Source: an uncultured Collinsella sp.
Lineage (GTDB): Bacteria; Actinomycetota; Coriobacteriia; Coriobacteriales; Coriobacteriaceae
Direction of reading: 5' to 3'
Length of the DNA stretch: 23,790 nt
Assembly (NCBI GenBank): GCA_900541795.1
Contig: UQLC01000028.1
Location: forward strand, 1 to 23,790
Positions 7,208 through 14,374 of this stretch are shown in pieces. Made by a program: the position numbers and the translations under genes. The notes under the pieces are model-generated. The model was not told the DNA's origin. It made no database searches and saw only the letters and a list, made by a program, of their open reading frames with translations. Each line of letters begins with the position of its first letter. Within the stretch, counting starts at the first letter, position 1.

Positions 7208-8494
7208 GGCTGAGAATTGCTCCAGAACCCTCATTCTCTCAACGGAATCCGTCTGAATTTTCAGAGCGACCCGACCCAAATCTCCGGTTGCAGAGGCAAG
7301 TTCTGCAAGCTGGGCAGACACCTCTTCAGCCACTTCCGCCGCGATGTTCTTGATCATCTTGAGTGGCAGATGCAAATCTTGAGACATGAATTCGAAATCT
7401 TCAGGAGTCACCCCATCGATCACCCGGTGATCCCCAATATCAATCCCAAGATTATGGTCGTATCCCATTATCGTCGTGCAAACAATATCGTATGCAGGGG
7501 CCAACCTCTTTTCCCGCCAACTCGGACTATAAAGAAACGAATGGTTCTTGAGATGCGAGTCGCAATTCCCCAACGCATAATCGACCATTACCTGACGAGC
7601 GAACATTTGAGTATCAGCAATTACGTTAGACGATTGCTCTCTTATCAATCGGCCGCAAAGAGCCATATAGCAGCTATCGGGACGCGTCTCGTATTTCATA
7701 TACGAAGGCCAGCCAACCGCTTGGCAAAAATCCTCCTGATGCAGCCTCAGAGGCACATCGAATCCGCTCATCGAGGGCGGCTCATTGCTCCAGATTCTGT
7801 CATAACGCTCGGAAAAGAACGCACCAGGAATCGTATCCGAAGCTTCTGAACGGGCAATTTCAAGCCCAGCAGCAGACGCTGCCGTCATGCAAATTAATTC
7901 GTTGAACGGCAAATCCGGATGTTTAGTTGAAGCAATCTTGACTATGTGAGTCGAGGGGGCAGAGCCGAGCGGCAGCATCCAATCCCCCGACCCGGCCTTT
8001 TTTGCATCTTTACCGCGCGGTAAAAACCAACCGGTTTTAGACTGAGCGCCCGCCAACGACAGCCTCGAATCCTGCATATCATTTGCAATCTCAAACACTT
8101 CCGCCTTAGAAAGTGCCTCAAAATCCTCGTCTTGCAGAGGACGATAGCCCGGATCGTAGCTCGATTTCTCATCGCCGAGAAACCTCAAGGCACCAACGCA
8201 CTCATCGCCCAAACGCTCGAGCATCGATAAATAGTCTGACTGGGGGATTTGAAAACGCATCGACAGCTCATGCCGAACCGGGCCCTCGGGAAGCATGCCC
8301 GAAAAGAAGGCCGAAAACTCATTGCTGGCATATGGCTCATGTCGCAAGGGAAGAGAAGCTGAGAGTGCGGCAGCATCGTCGCGTTCAAGATATCCCTCAT
8401 CATATGCAAACGTCTCGTTTACGGGGTCGGCCCTCTCAAATTCTCCGACCAGCTCAAACGTTCCCCGATACTCACGATAAACCTTTAATGCCAT
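7205..8494 (-). CDS. hipA: HipA-family serine/threonine kinase toxin
   Basis: A 429-residue HipA kinase, close in length to E. coli HipA (440). E. coli HipA phosphorylates glutamyl-tRNA synthetase, arrests translation and promotes persistence. Key residues line up. The autophosphorylation loop is L-S-L-A-G-A-Q-S-K, with Ser146 matching E. coli Ser150. The catalytic loop is N-C-D-S-H-L-K-N, with Asp312. The metal-binding segment is A-Y-D-I-V, with Asp336. All are intact, so an active kinase is expected. The target here cannot be told from sequence. It overlaps the end of hipB by 10 bp (ATG at 8494, hipB stop from 8485), so antitoxin and toxin are probably translationally coupled. Base composition is more A/T-rich than the flanking two-component and usp genes, suggesting acquisition. 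Confidence 0.93.
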   Translation of the reverse strand: MALKVYREYRGTFELVGEFERADPVNETFAYDEGYLERDDAAALSASLPLRHEPYASNEFSAFFSGMLPEGPVRHELSMRFQIPQSDYLSMLERLGDECVGALRFLGDEKSSYDPGYRPLQDEDFEALSKAEVFEIANDMQDSRLSLAGAQSKTGWFLPRGKDAKKAGSGDWMLPLGSAPSTHIVKIASTKHPDLPFNELICMTAASAAGLEIARSEASDTIPGAFFSERYDRIWSNEPPSMSGFDVPLRLHQEDFCQAVGWPSYMKYETRPDSCYMALCGRLIREQSSNVIADTQMFARQVMVDYALGNCDSHLKNHSFLYSPSWREKRLAPAYDIVCTTIMGYDHNLGIDIGDHRVIDGVTPEDFEFMSQDLHLPLKMIKNIAAEVAEEVSAQLAELASATGDLGRVALKIQTDSVERMRVLEQFSA

Positions 8495-8730
8495 GAGCCG
8501 TCGCCCCTCTCCCTCAGGATCAAATCGACCCCCAAGCTGTTAGCGATTTGAAGGGTTTGGCGAAGATTGGCACCCGCCTTTCCACGCTCAAGCTCGCTCA
8601 CAAAGCGCAAACTGCACTGGTTGAAATCAGCCACATCGCGTTGGGTATAACCGAGCTTCTTCCGGCGCTCACGCAAATATGCACCGAGTTCAGCTGGGTC
8701 AAAAATCGTTCGCTCATTCCAGTCTTGCAT
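8485..8730 (-). CDS. hipB: HipB-family antitoxin, XRE/Cro-type DNA-binding protein
   Basis: An 81-residue protein with one helix-turn-helix of the Cro/C1 type at about 14-68. It includes Y-T-Q-R-D-V-A, then S-L-R-F-V-S-E-L-E-R-G-K, the common XRE recognition-helix pattern. HipB proteins bind HipA and repress the operon as a complex. The C-terminal tail after the DNA-binding domain is short (L-R-E-R-G-D-G-S-W-H) and ends in Trp-His. In E. coli a C-terminal Trp of HipB inserts into HipA, so this tail may do the same (inference). The start at 8730 is preceded by GGGGA, a modest ribosome binding site. Two palindromic operators lie immediately upstream. Confidence 0.92.
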   Translation of the reverse strand: MQDWNERTIFDPAELGAYLRERRKKLGYTQRDVADFNQCSLRFVSELERGKAGANLRQTLQIANSLGVDLILRERGDGSWH

Positions 8731-8739
8731 GCTAATCCC

Positions 8740-8769
8740 CTATGATTATCCCAAACGGGATAATCATAG
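8740..8769. promoter_or_regulatory. hipBA operator O1 (proximal)
   Basis: A perfect palindrome with 12-bp arms, CTATGATTATCC and GGATAATCATAG, around the 6-bp spacer CAAACG. The core TATCC-N6-GGATA resembles the E. coli HipB site TATCC-N8-GGATA, two bases shorter in spacing. On the minus strand the outer arm contains TATGAT (8768-8763), a likely -10 box, so repressor binding would block the promoter. Confidence 0.88.
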
Positions 8770-8782
8770 CACATCATGATGG

Positions 8783-8804
8783 AATTATCCCGTTTGGGAT
8801 AATT
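8783..8804. promoter_or_regulatory. hipBA operator O2 (distal)
   Basis: AATTATCC-CGTTTG-GGATAATT. Its 16-bp core is the exact reverse complement of the O1 core. The two centres are 39 bp apart. It lies over or just upstream of the expected -35 region for the TATGAT box, where no good -35 hexamer is visible. Confidence 0.85.
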
Positions 8805-8846
8805 GTCTTAACGTGAATGACGCTCCGGGACGTTACACCGCGACGA

Positions 8847-9890
8847 CTACTCAAAGTATTGAAACTTGTTGGTCGAGAAGGCAAACGTGACGACGAAGCC
8901 TTCGCCGGGCTCGGATGCCGCGGTGACGTCAATGCCCATCTTGGAGCACAGGCGTGCCACCAGGTAGAGGCCGATGCCCGTTGCGCGCTTGGTGGCGCGG
9001 CCGTTGTCGCCGGTAAAGCCCTTCTCGAACACGCGCGGCAGGTCTGCCGCGCTCACGCCGCAGCCGTTGTCCGCAACGGTAAGCTCGATGCGCTCGCTTG
9101 CCAGGCCCTCGTCCAGCAACGCGCCCGAAAACACGATCTTCGCGCCGTCCTCGCGCGCGTATTTAATGCTGTTCTGGATGAGCTGCCCCAGAATAAACTC
9201 GAGCCACTTCTCGTCGGTAAAGACCTCAAAGTCAAGGTTCCCGCACACCGGCGCCACGTGCGCCGCGATGAGCTCACGCGCGTTGGCTTTAATCGCGCCC
9301 GTCACCAAGGTCTTGAGACCCCAGCGGCGAATCAGGTAGTCGCGCTCCACGACTTCCGAGCGCGCGTAGTACAGCGCCTGGTCGATATAGCGCTCCACGC
9401 GAGCCAGCTCGCGGCCCAGGTCATCCACACGCGACAGGTCGTCTTCGCTGCCATCAAGGTTTTCCAAAATCAGGTGAGCCGCCGCCAGAGGCAGCTTGGC
9501 CTCGTGGACCCAGCTCTCGATATAGTCGCGATAGTCATCGGTCTGACGCCGGCCTTCGGCAACCTCGTCGCAGGCGGCTTTGCCCACCCGGCGCAAGACC
9601 TCGTACTCGAGCTCGCCCTCGGCATAGGTCGGGCATTGCACCATCTCCTGCACCCATGCGGGACTCTCGAGCTCCTCTGCCGCACGCTCCAGCTGGCGCA
9701 GAAAACGACGACGGCGCGCGTACTCGATCACGATGCCGAGCATACCAAAGATAAAGGACACGCCGACCGCCACGACCACGATAGATGTCGAAGCACCAGC
9801 GACCGTCAGCACAAAGCAGCTCAGCAGCACGCCGCACGCCCACACGGCGACGGGAAGCAGCGCGTCTTTAAAGAACTTGGCAAACGACAT
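8847..9890 (-). CDS. Sensor histidine kinase, intramembrane-sensing (BceS-like)
   Basis: A 347-residue kinase with two membrane helices at about 9-32 and 36-57 joined by only a few residues, so there is no extracellular sensor domain. This is the layout of intramembrane-sensing kinases such as BceS. The phosphoacceptor box is W-V-H-E-A-K-L-P-L with His129. The ATPase domain shows the N box (Q-N-S-I-K-Y-A, Asn240), D-N-G-C-G-V (274-279) and G-I-G-L-Y-L (305-310). Bce-type kinases usually signal peptide-antibiotic stress through an adjacent ABC transporter, but none is in this window. The start is 9 bp after the response-regulator stop with GGGGA upstream, so the two form one operon. hipBA follows downstream on the same strand with its own promoter. 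Confidence 0.9.
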   Translation of the reverse strand: MSFAKFFKDALLPVAVWACGVLLSCFVLTVAGASTSIVVVAVGVSFIFGMLGIVIEYARRRRFLRQLERAAEELESPAWVQEMVQCPTYAEGELEYEVLRRVGKAACDEVAEGRRQTDDYRDYIESWVHEAKLPLAAAHLILENLDGSEDDLSRVDDLGRELARVERYIDQALYYARSEVVERDYLIRRWGLKTLVTGAIKANARELIAAHVAPVCGNLDFEVFTDEKWLEFILGQLIQNSIKYAREDGAKIVFSGALLDEGLASERIELTVADNGCGVSAADLPRVFEKGFTGDNGRATKRATGIGLYLVARLCSKMGIDVTAASEPGEGFVVTFAFSTNKFQYFE

Positions 9891-9899
9891 AGCCGTCCC

Positions 9900-10571
9900 C
9901 TAGACCGAATAGCCCTGGCCGCGGTGCGTCGTCAAATACCCCTTGATGCCGATTTTTTCGAGCGTGGTGCGCAGGCGGTTGATGTTGACGGTGAGCGTGT
10001 TGTCGTCCACGAAGGCATCGGAGTCCCACAGGTCCTGCATGATGGCCGAGCGCGAAACGATCTTGCCCGCGCGACTCAGAAGCAGTGAGAGGATACGCAG
10101 TTCGTTTTTGGTGAGCTCGGTGCTGGTGCCGGTTTGCGTGTTGGTGACCATTGAGCGGGCGAGGTCGAGCTCCAGCCCCTTGTGGACAAGTGTACTGCGC
10201 TCGCCTGCCGCCGCGGTGCGACGCAGCAGTGCGTTGATGCGCGCCACAAGCACGCGCGCGCTGTAGGGCTTGGGAACAAAGTCGTCCGCGCCGAGCGTCA
10301 TGGCCATGACCTCGTCGATCTCGGTCGTGCACGACGTGAGAACGATGATGGGGACCTCGGATTCGCGACGGACCTCATGGCAGATATGCTGGCCGTCCTT
10401 GACGGGAAGCGTGAGGTCGAGCAGCACCAGGTCGGGCGCGGCGGCGAGAATATCGCGCGAGACATGCTCAAACGATTCGCAGGCCTCAATTTCAAACCCG
10501 GCGCGGGCAAGGATGTCGATAAGCTCACGACGAATGGGCTCGTCGTCCTCAACGACATAAATCAGCGCCAT
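9900..10571 (-). CDS. OmpR/BceR-type response regulator
   Basis: A 223-residue two-domain regulator. The receiver domain (1-~115) has the acidic pair E-D-D (8-10), phosphoacceptor Asp52 in L-V-L-L-D-L-T-L-P, and Lys101 in V-P-K-P-Y. The C-terminal OmpR-type winged helix (about 128-223) includes L-T-K-N-E-L-R-I-L and ends in T-T-H-R-G-Q-G-Y-S-V, the usual final hairpin. It should be phosphorylated by the kinase encoded 9 bp downstream and act as a transcription factor. I chose the ATG at 10571 because GGGAGGA lies 3-4 bases upstream. An ATG four codons earlier would place that sequence inside the gene. Target genes cannot be inferred. Confidence 0.92.
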   Translation of the reverse strand: MALIYVVEDDEPIRRELIDILARAGFEIEACESFEHVSRDILAAAPDLVLLDLTLPVKDGQHICHEVRRESEVPIIVLTSCTTEIDEVMAMTLGADDFVPKPYSARVLVARINALLRRTAAAGERSTLVHKGLELDLARSMVTNTQTGTSTELTKNELRILSLLLSRAGKIVSRSAIMQDLWDSDAFVDDNTLTVNINRLRTTLEKIGIKGYLTTHRGQGYSV

Positions 10572-10754
10572 GTGTCCTCCCATTTCGCGTAACTTGCACT
10601 TTCCACACCATTATGCCCACGGCGTCGCAGGTACACGCCTCGCGCGGTGCCAGGTGACAGAACTGTTCGCGAGCGGGGGCGTTTTGTCCGCCTCGCACTC
10701 GCAGCGGTGGCGGGGACCAAAATGATTCTTTAATCCCCGTCCCAGAAAAATCGT

Positions 10755-11486
10755 TTAGCGACGGGCACGGAGCTTTTCGTAGCCTTCGGCGAAGAAGGCG
10801 ACCGTCGCGGCGTCGGCCTCGGCGGCGTCGGCCTCGGTTGCGGGGACCACGCCGTGCTCGTCGCTCACCAGGAACAGCGCGCCCTTAAGCTGCGCGGGAA
10901 TGTCTACGCGCGTGACCGGGATGCCCTTGGTCTGGGCCAGTTGCTCGATGAGCGTCGCCGTGCCGCACAGGAACTCGTCCGCCGGCGCCACAAAGGCAAG
11001 CTCGCCGTTGTTGACGGCGGCGAGCAGCTCGGGCGCCACGCCGGTCTCGTCGGCCTCGGAGCGAGCCTCGGCGGAGCGGGCACGCAGCGCCTTGGCCGAC
11101 GTATCGGCGAGCGGCTCGTACTCCCCCACCGTCATGGCGGCGTTGCCGTTGATGTCGATCACCAGCATGAGCACGCCGTCGCGCGCAGTGTAATCGCCCT
11201 CGGCAAGCGACCACTCAACGTGCTGTTTGGCCCAGCTGAGCATGTTATGGGTAAGCGGCTCGCCCTGCACCAGGCGCTCGGACAGCGCGCGAATGTGGCG
11301 GTTGAGCATGGGCACCTTTTTGTTGGACATGCGCCAACGGCAGACAAGCGCGGGCTTGTCGAGCGTGAACTTCTCGACCGCCTCCTGATTGGCGCAAAAG
11401 TCCTCGTACGCACGCTGATCCTCGGCATTGCCAAACAGCTCGGCATCATCAATCTGGGGCATGGTCATACCTTTCGTGTTAGTCAT
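10755..11486 (-). CDS. Conserved-looking protein of unknown function
   Basis: I do not recognise this 243-residue soluble protein. It has no signal peptide or membrane segment. The first ~100 residues are helical and charged. The middle holds a strand-rich piece (G-V-L-M-L-V-I-D-I-N-G-N-A-A-M-T-V). An Ala/Glu/Arg-rich helix follows (about 130-150). The end includes A-D-E-F-L-C-G-T-A-T, then an acidic, Ala-rich helical tail. Codon use is like the core genes, which supports real coding. The start is ambiguous: the first ATG (11486) has GAGGA 4 bases upstream, and M-P-Q at 11462 has AAAGG 7 bases upstream. It follows purH on the same strand but a hairpin terminator separates them, so it is probably transcribed alone. 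Confidence 0.75.
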   Translation of the reverse strand: MTNTKGMTMPQIDDAELFGNAEDQRAYEDFCANQEAVEKFTLDKPALVCRWRMSNKKVPMLNRHIRALSERLVQGEPLTHNMLSWAKQHVEWSLAEGDYTARDGVLMLVIDINGNAAMTVGEYEPLADTSAKALRARSAEARSEADETGVAPELLAAVNNGELAFVAPADEFLCGTATLIEQLAQTKGIPVTRVDIPAQLKGALFLVSDEHGVVPATEADAAEADAATVAFFAEGYEKLRARR

Positions 11487-11503
11487 TCCGTCCTCTTATA
11501 CCA

Positions 11504-11538
11504 AAAAGACGGCCCTCCAAACGGAGCAGCCGTCTTTT
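11504..11538. terminator. Bidirectional-looking terminator between purH and the unknown gene
   Basis: AAAAGACGGC (11504-11513) pairs with GCCGTCTTTT (11529-11538). An inner CTCC-AAAC-GGAG extends the stem. Both strands end in a T run. It lies between the purH 3' region and the next gene's start, and should end purH transcripts. Confidence 0.8.
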
Positions 11539-11578
11539 GCAGAGATTATTTTGACGATACGGTCAGGCGACCGATCGG

Positions 11579-11708
11579 CTTAATGGGATAGAACAACATC
11601 CCATTAAGGGTTTTCCAAGTGCCCGAGATTGCCCCGAAAGAGGAGCGCCGCGTACTAAATGTACGCAAGCGACGGTTTGAGGGGCAAGGTCGGGTGCTTG
11701 GGAAAGCC
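11579..11708. repeat. Compound inverted-repeat element downstream of purH
   Basis: First is a perfect 11-bp hairpin, CTTAATGGGAT (11579-11589) with ATCCCATTAAG (11598-11608). Second is an imperfect long hairpin in which 11609-11635 pairs with 11681-11708. Its core is CGTAC-TAAAT-GTACG (inside 11650-11666). The right arm abuts the purH stop codon. It recalls the 2086-2215 element in layout (long outer arms, short inner hairpin with an A/T loop), but the sequences differ. Confidence 0.65.
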
Positions 11709-11709
11709 T

Positions 11710-13317
11710 CTAGTGCCTAAAATGCCTGGCCCCCGTGAAGACCATAGCAATGCCATGCTCGTTGCAGGCCTGGACGCTCTCGTCGTCGCGCTTGGAGCCG
11801 CCGGGCTGGATGATGCAGGTCACGCCGTGCGCGGCAAGCACGTCGACGTTGTCGCGGAACGGGAAGAACGCGTCGCTTGCACAGGCAAAGCCGCCCTTCT
11901 CCACGCCCTCGCGCTCGCAGAAGTCCTCGGCGCGCTCGCAGGCAAGCAGTGCAGAGTCAACGCGGTTGGGCTGACCCGGGCCCATGCCAATGCCGGCCTT
12001 ACCCTTGGAGACCAGGATGGCGTTGGACTTGACGCCCTTGCAGACCTTCCAGGCAAACTCGAGCTCGGCCATCTCGGCGTCGGTGGGCTTGCGGTCGGTG
12101 GGGAACGTAAAGGTCGCAGGATCCTCGGTCACGTGGTCGACCTCCTGCACCAGCATGCCGCCGTCGACGGAGCGCAGCTCCACCTGGGCGCCGTGGTCCA
12201 CGCCGCCGGTGGCCAGCACGCGCAAGTTGGGGCGCTTGGCCATGCGCTCGAGCGCCTCGGCAGTGTAGCTCGGAGCGATGATAACCTCGACGAACTGCTT
12301 GTTCTGATCGGCAAAGTGCTCAACCAGCTCATAGGGAACCTCGCGGTTGCAGGCGATGATGCCGCCGAAGGCGCTCTTGGGATCGCAGGCGAAGGCGCGG
12401 TCGTAGGCGGCCGTGATGTCCTCGGCCACGGCGGAGCCGCAGGGGTTCTGATGCTTGAGGATCACGCAGGCCGGCTCGTCGAACTCGCGGACCAGGTTCC
12501 AAGCGGCGTCGGCATCCAGATAGTTGTTGTAGCTGAGCGGCTTGCCCTGGATCTGCTCGGAGCCCACGAGCGGGAACTGCGAGCTCGCGGTATTCTCGCA
12601 GCCCTCGGCAAAGCGATAGACCGTGGCCTTTTGCTGCGGGTTCTCGCCATAGCGCAGGTCGTCGACCTTCTCCAGCGAGATCTCGAGCTTGGCAGAAGTG
12701 TCCGCCACGTCGCTTGCCTGGGCGGCAAGCCAACGGGAGATAGCCGTGTCGTAGGCGGCGGTGGTCTGGTAGACCTTCACCTGCAGGCGACGACGGGTGG
12801 AAAGCGTGGTGCAACCACCGGTCTCGTGCATCTCGGCCAGGACGGCATCATAGTCGGCCGGGTCAGAGATGACGGTAACGCTCGTGGCGTTCTTGGCGGC
12901 AGAGCGCAGCATGGAGGGGCCACCGATGTCGATGTGCTCGATGGCGTCCGCGAAGGTGACCTCGGGGTTGGCGACGGTCTTCTCGAACTCGTACAGGTTG
13001 ACGACGACCAGGTCGATCAGCTTAATGCCGTGCTGAGCCGCCTCCTGCATGTGCTGCTCGGAATCGCGGCGGGCCAGCAGCGCGCCATGAACCTTGGGGT
13101 GCAGGGTCTTAACGCGGCCGTCCATCATCTCGGGATAGCCCGTGAACTCCTCGATGGGGGTTACGGGAATGCCCGCGTCCTCGATGGCACGAGCCGTGCC
13201 GCCCGTAGAGATGATCTCGACGCCAAAGTCGTCAACCAGCGTCCGTGCGAAATCGACGACGCCCGTCTTATCGGTAACCGAGATCAACGCGCGTGCGATC
13301 TTCACATCAGATCCCAT
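11710..13317 (-). CDS. purH: Bifunctional AICAR transformylase / IMP cyclohydrolase
   Basis: PurH catalyses the last two steps of de novo purine synthesis: formylation of AICAR with 10-formyl-tetrahydrofolate, then ring closure to IMP. The protein is 535 residues, within the normal range. The N-terminal cyclohydrolase domain (1-~200) has S-V-T-D-K-T-G (13-19), I-S-T-G-G-T-A (36-42) and K-T-L-H-P-K-V-H-G (70-78). The C-terminal transformylase domain has R-Y-G-E-N-P-Q-Q (222-229) and the catalytic K-H-Q-N-P-C-G (288-294). It ends with G-A-R-H-F-R-H, a typical PurH terminus. GGAGGA lies 4 bases before the ATG at 13317. No other pur gene is in the window, so it is not in a local purine operon. 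It diverges from the GNAT gene. Confidence 0.97.
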   Translation of the reverse strand: MGSDVKIARALISVTDKTGVVDFARTLVDDFGVEIISTGGTARAIEDAGIPVTPIEEFTGYPEMMDGRVKTLHPKVHGALLARRDSEQHMQEAAQHGIKLIDLVVVNLYEFEKTVANPEVTFADAIEHIDIGGPSMLRSAAKNATSVTVISDPADYDAVLAEMHETGGCTTLSTRRRLQVKVYQTTAAYDTAISRWLAAQASDVADTSAKLEISLEKVDDLRYGENPQQKATVYRFAEGCENTASSQFPLVGSEQIQGKPLSYNNYLDADAAWNLVREFDEPACVILKHQNPCGSAVAEDITAAYDRAFACDPKSAFGGIIACNREVPYELVEHFADQNKQFVEVIIAPSYTAEALERMAKRPNLRVLATGGVDHGAQVELRSVDGGMLVQEVDHVTEDPATFTFPTDRKPTDAEMAELEFAWKVCKGVKSNAILVSKGKAGIGMGPGQPNRVDSALLACERAEDFCEREGVEKGGFACASDAFFPFRDNVDVLAAHGVTCIIQPGGSKRDDESVQACNEHGIAMVFTGARHFRH

Positions 13318-13415
13318 GCAGTCCTCCTGTCTGGTACGCCGCCGTGCTCTGTGAGTCGGTGATACGTCGATCTGCAGCGCTCGCGCAGCGGCATTGAAAA
13401 TACTGATTTAATGTA

Positions 13416-13436
13416 GCGCATCGAGCGCATCGATGC
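13416..13436. repeat. Tandem 9-mer upstream of purH
   Basis: GCGCATCGA occurs twice in tandem (13416-13424 and 13425-13433) and runs into the 10-bp palindrome GCATCGATGC (13427-13436). It lies about 100 bp upstream of the purH start, in the shared upstream region of purH and the divergent GNAT gene. It could be a regulator site, but I cannot name one. I found no convincing promoter for either gene in 13318-13594. Confidence 0.4.
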
Positions 13437-13594
13437 ACCCCGCAACGGGCGCATGTGCAGAAAAAGTTTGCGAACGGAGGGGATGGGCATGGCACCGGGC
13501 ACGGTGAGTTCATGGAACACAGGGGCACCATAATTAGATGCCAATGGCGTGGTAGAACTGTGCTCGATATGCATCCGCAAAAGAAAGAGGCACC

Positions 13595-14236
13595 ATGGTC
13601 TCGCGGGTTCTCTACCGACCGTTTGATACCGAAGACTTCGACGCCATCGCGCTGATTCTGCAGCAGCTTTGGCATAACAATTCGGATAACGATGAGTACA
13701 ACCGCCTTGAGGCCGCGTGCGACCTCGCCTATTGCCTTTCCTCGTCGACATTTTCGCAGGTTGCCGTAATCGACGGTCAGGCGCGCGGCATTTCGCTCGC
13801 GCGTGCGGGACAGAGCTCCGGCGCCACCGTTAAGGAACATTGGATGGATACCGAACGCGCGCTGCTATCGCAGATGCGTGAGCTGGAGCCCGATGCCTGC
13901 GCCGAGTATCTCTCGTTTGTGCGCGCAACCATCCGAGCCAACAACCGCCTGCTCGAAAGCAGCCCGTTGCCACACGACAACGAGGTCACGCTGCTTGCCG
14001 TGGATCGCGATGTCCACGGACTGGGCGTTGGCTCGGTTTTGCTCGATGCCGCGGTCTCGTACCTGTCCTCGCGCGGGGCGACGAGGGCGCACCTGTACAC
14101 CGACTCCAACTGCTCGTGGAAGTTCTACGAGCTGCACGGCTTTAAGCGCGCGGCCACGCACCGCGCCAACCGCGAAGAGCGCCGTCACGACATGCCGCGC
14201 GAAAGCTTCCTCTACGAACTCGACCTAACAGCCTAG
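13595..14236 (+). CDS. GNAT-family N-acetyltransferase
   Basis: A 213-residue acetyltransferase of the Gcn5-related fold. The acetyl-CoA pyrophosphate loop is V-D-R-D-V-H-G-L-G-V-G (136-146), close to the R/Q-x-x-G-x-G/A motif. It is followed by the amphipathic helix S-V-L-L-D-A-A-V-S-Y-L. The later N-C-S-W-K-F-Y-E-L-H-G-F-K (about 175-187) is the usual motif B with its conserved Tyr. About 125 residues precede the motif, more than in minimal GNATs, and may form substrate-binding helices. The substrate cannot be predicted. GAGG lies 4 bases before the ATG. The gene stands alone, diverges from purH, and has a symmetric hairpin just downstream. Confidence 0.88.
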   Translation: MVSRVLYRPFDTEDFDAIALILQQLWHNNSDNDEYNRLEAACDLAYCLSSSTFSQVAVIDGQARGISLARAGQSSGATVKEHWMDTERALLSQMRELEPDACAEYLSFVRATIRANNRLLESSPLPHDNEVTLLAVDRDVHGLGVGSVLLDAAVSYLSSRGATRAHLYTDSNCSWKFYELHGFKRAATHRANREERRHDMPRESFLYELDLTA

Positions 14237-14261
14237 GCCCAGCAGCCATACCTAGTCATTT

Positions 14262-14299
14262 AGGACTGTCCCCAGTGACTAGTCGTTGGGGACAGTCCT
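14262..14299. repeat. REP-like hairpin after the GNAT gene
   Basis: AGGACTGTCCCCA (14262-14274) and TGGGGACAGTCCT (14287-14299) form a perfect 13-bp stem around a 12-nt loop holding ACTAGT. No T tract follows on either strand, so it looks more like a dispersed hairpin than a classical terminator. A similar sequence, TGGGGACATTCCTT, occurs at about 16440. Confidence 0.65.
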
Positions 14300-14315
14300 C
14301 GTAGGTAACGCATAA

Positions 14316-14360
14316 AAATGGGATGGGCTTTCCCCAACGGCTGTCGAGAAAAGCCCATCC
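14316..14360 (-). terminator. Terminator of the DUF2207 gene
   Basis: GGATGGGCTTT (14321-14331) pairs with AAAGCCCATCC (14350-14360). On the minus strand the stem is followed by CATTTTTATG. It starts 15 bp past the stop codon at 14375. Confidence 0.75.
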
Positions 14361-14374
14361 GTAATTTAGGACCG

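Noticed and set aside
8805..8846. Terminator between the histidine kinase gene and the hipBA operators
   Set aside because: Only a 5-bp AACGT/ACGTT pairing with a long loop and no T tract. Too weak to call.
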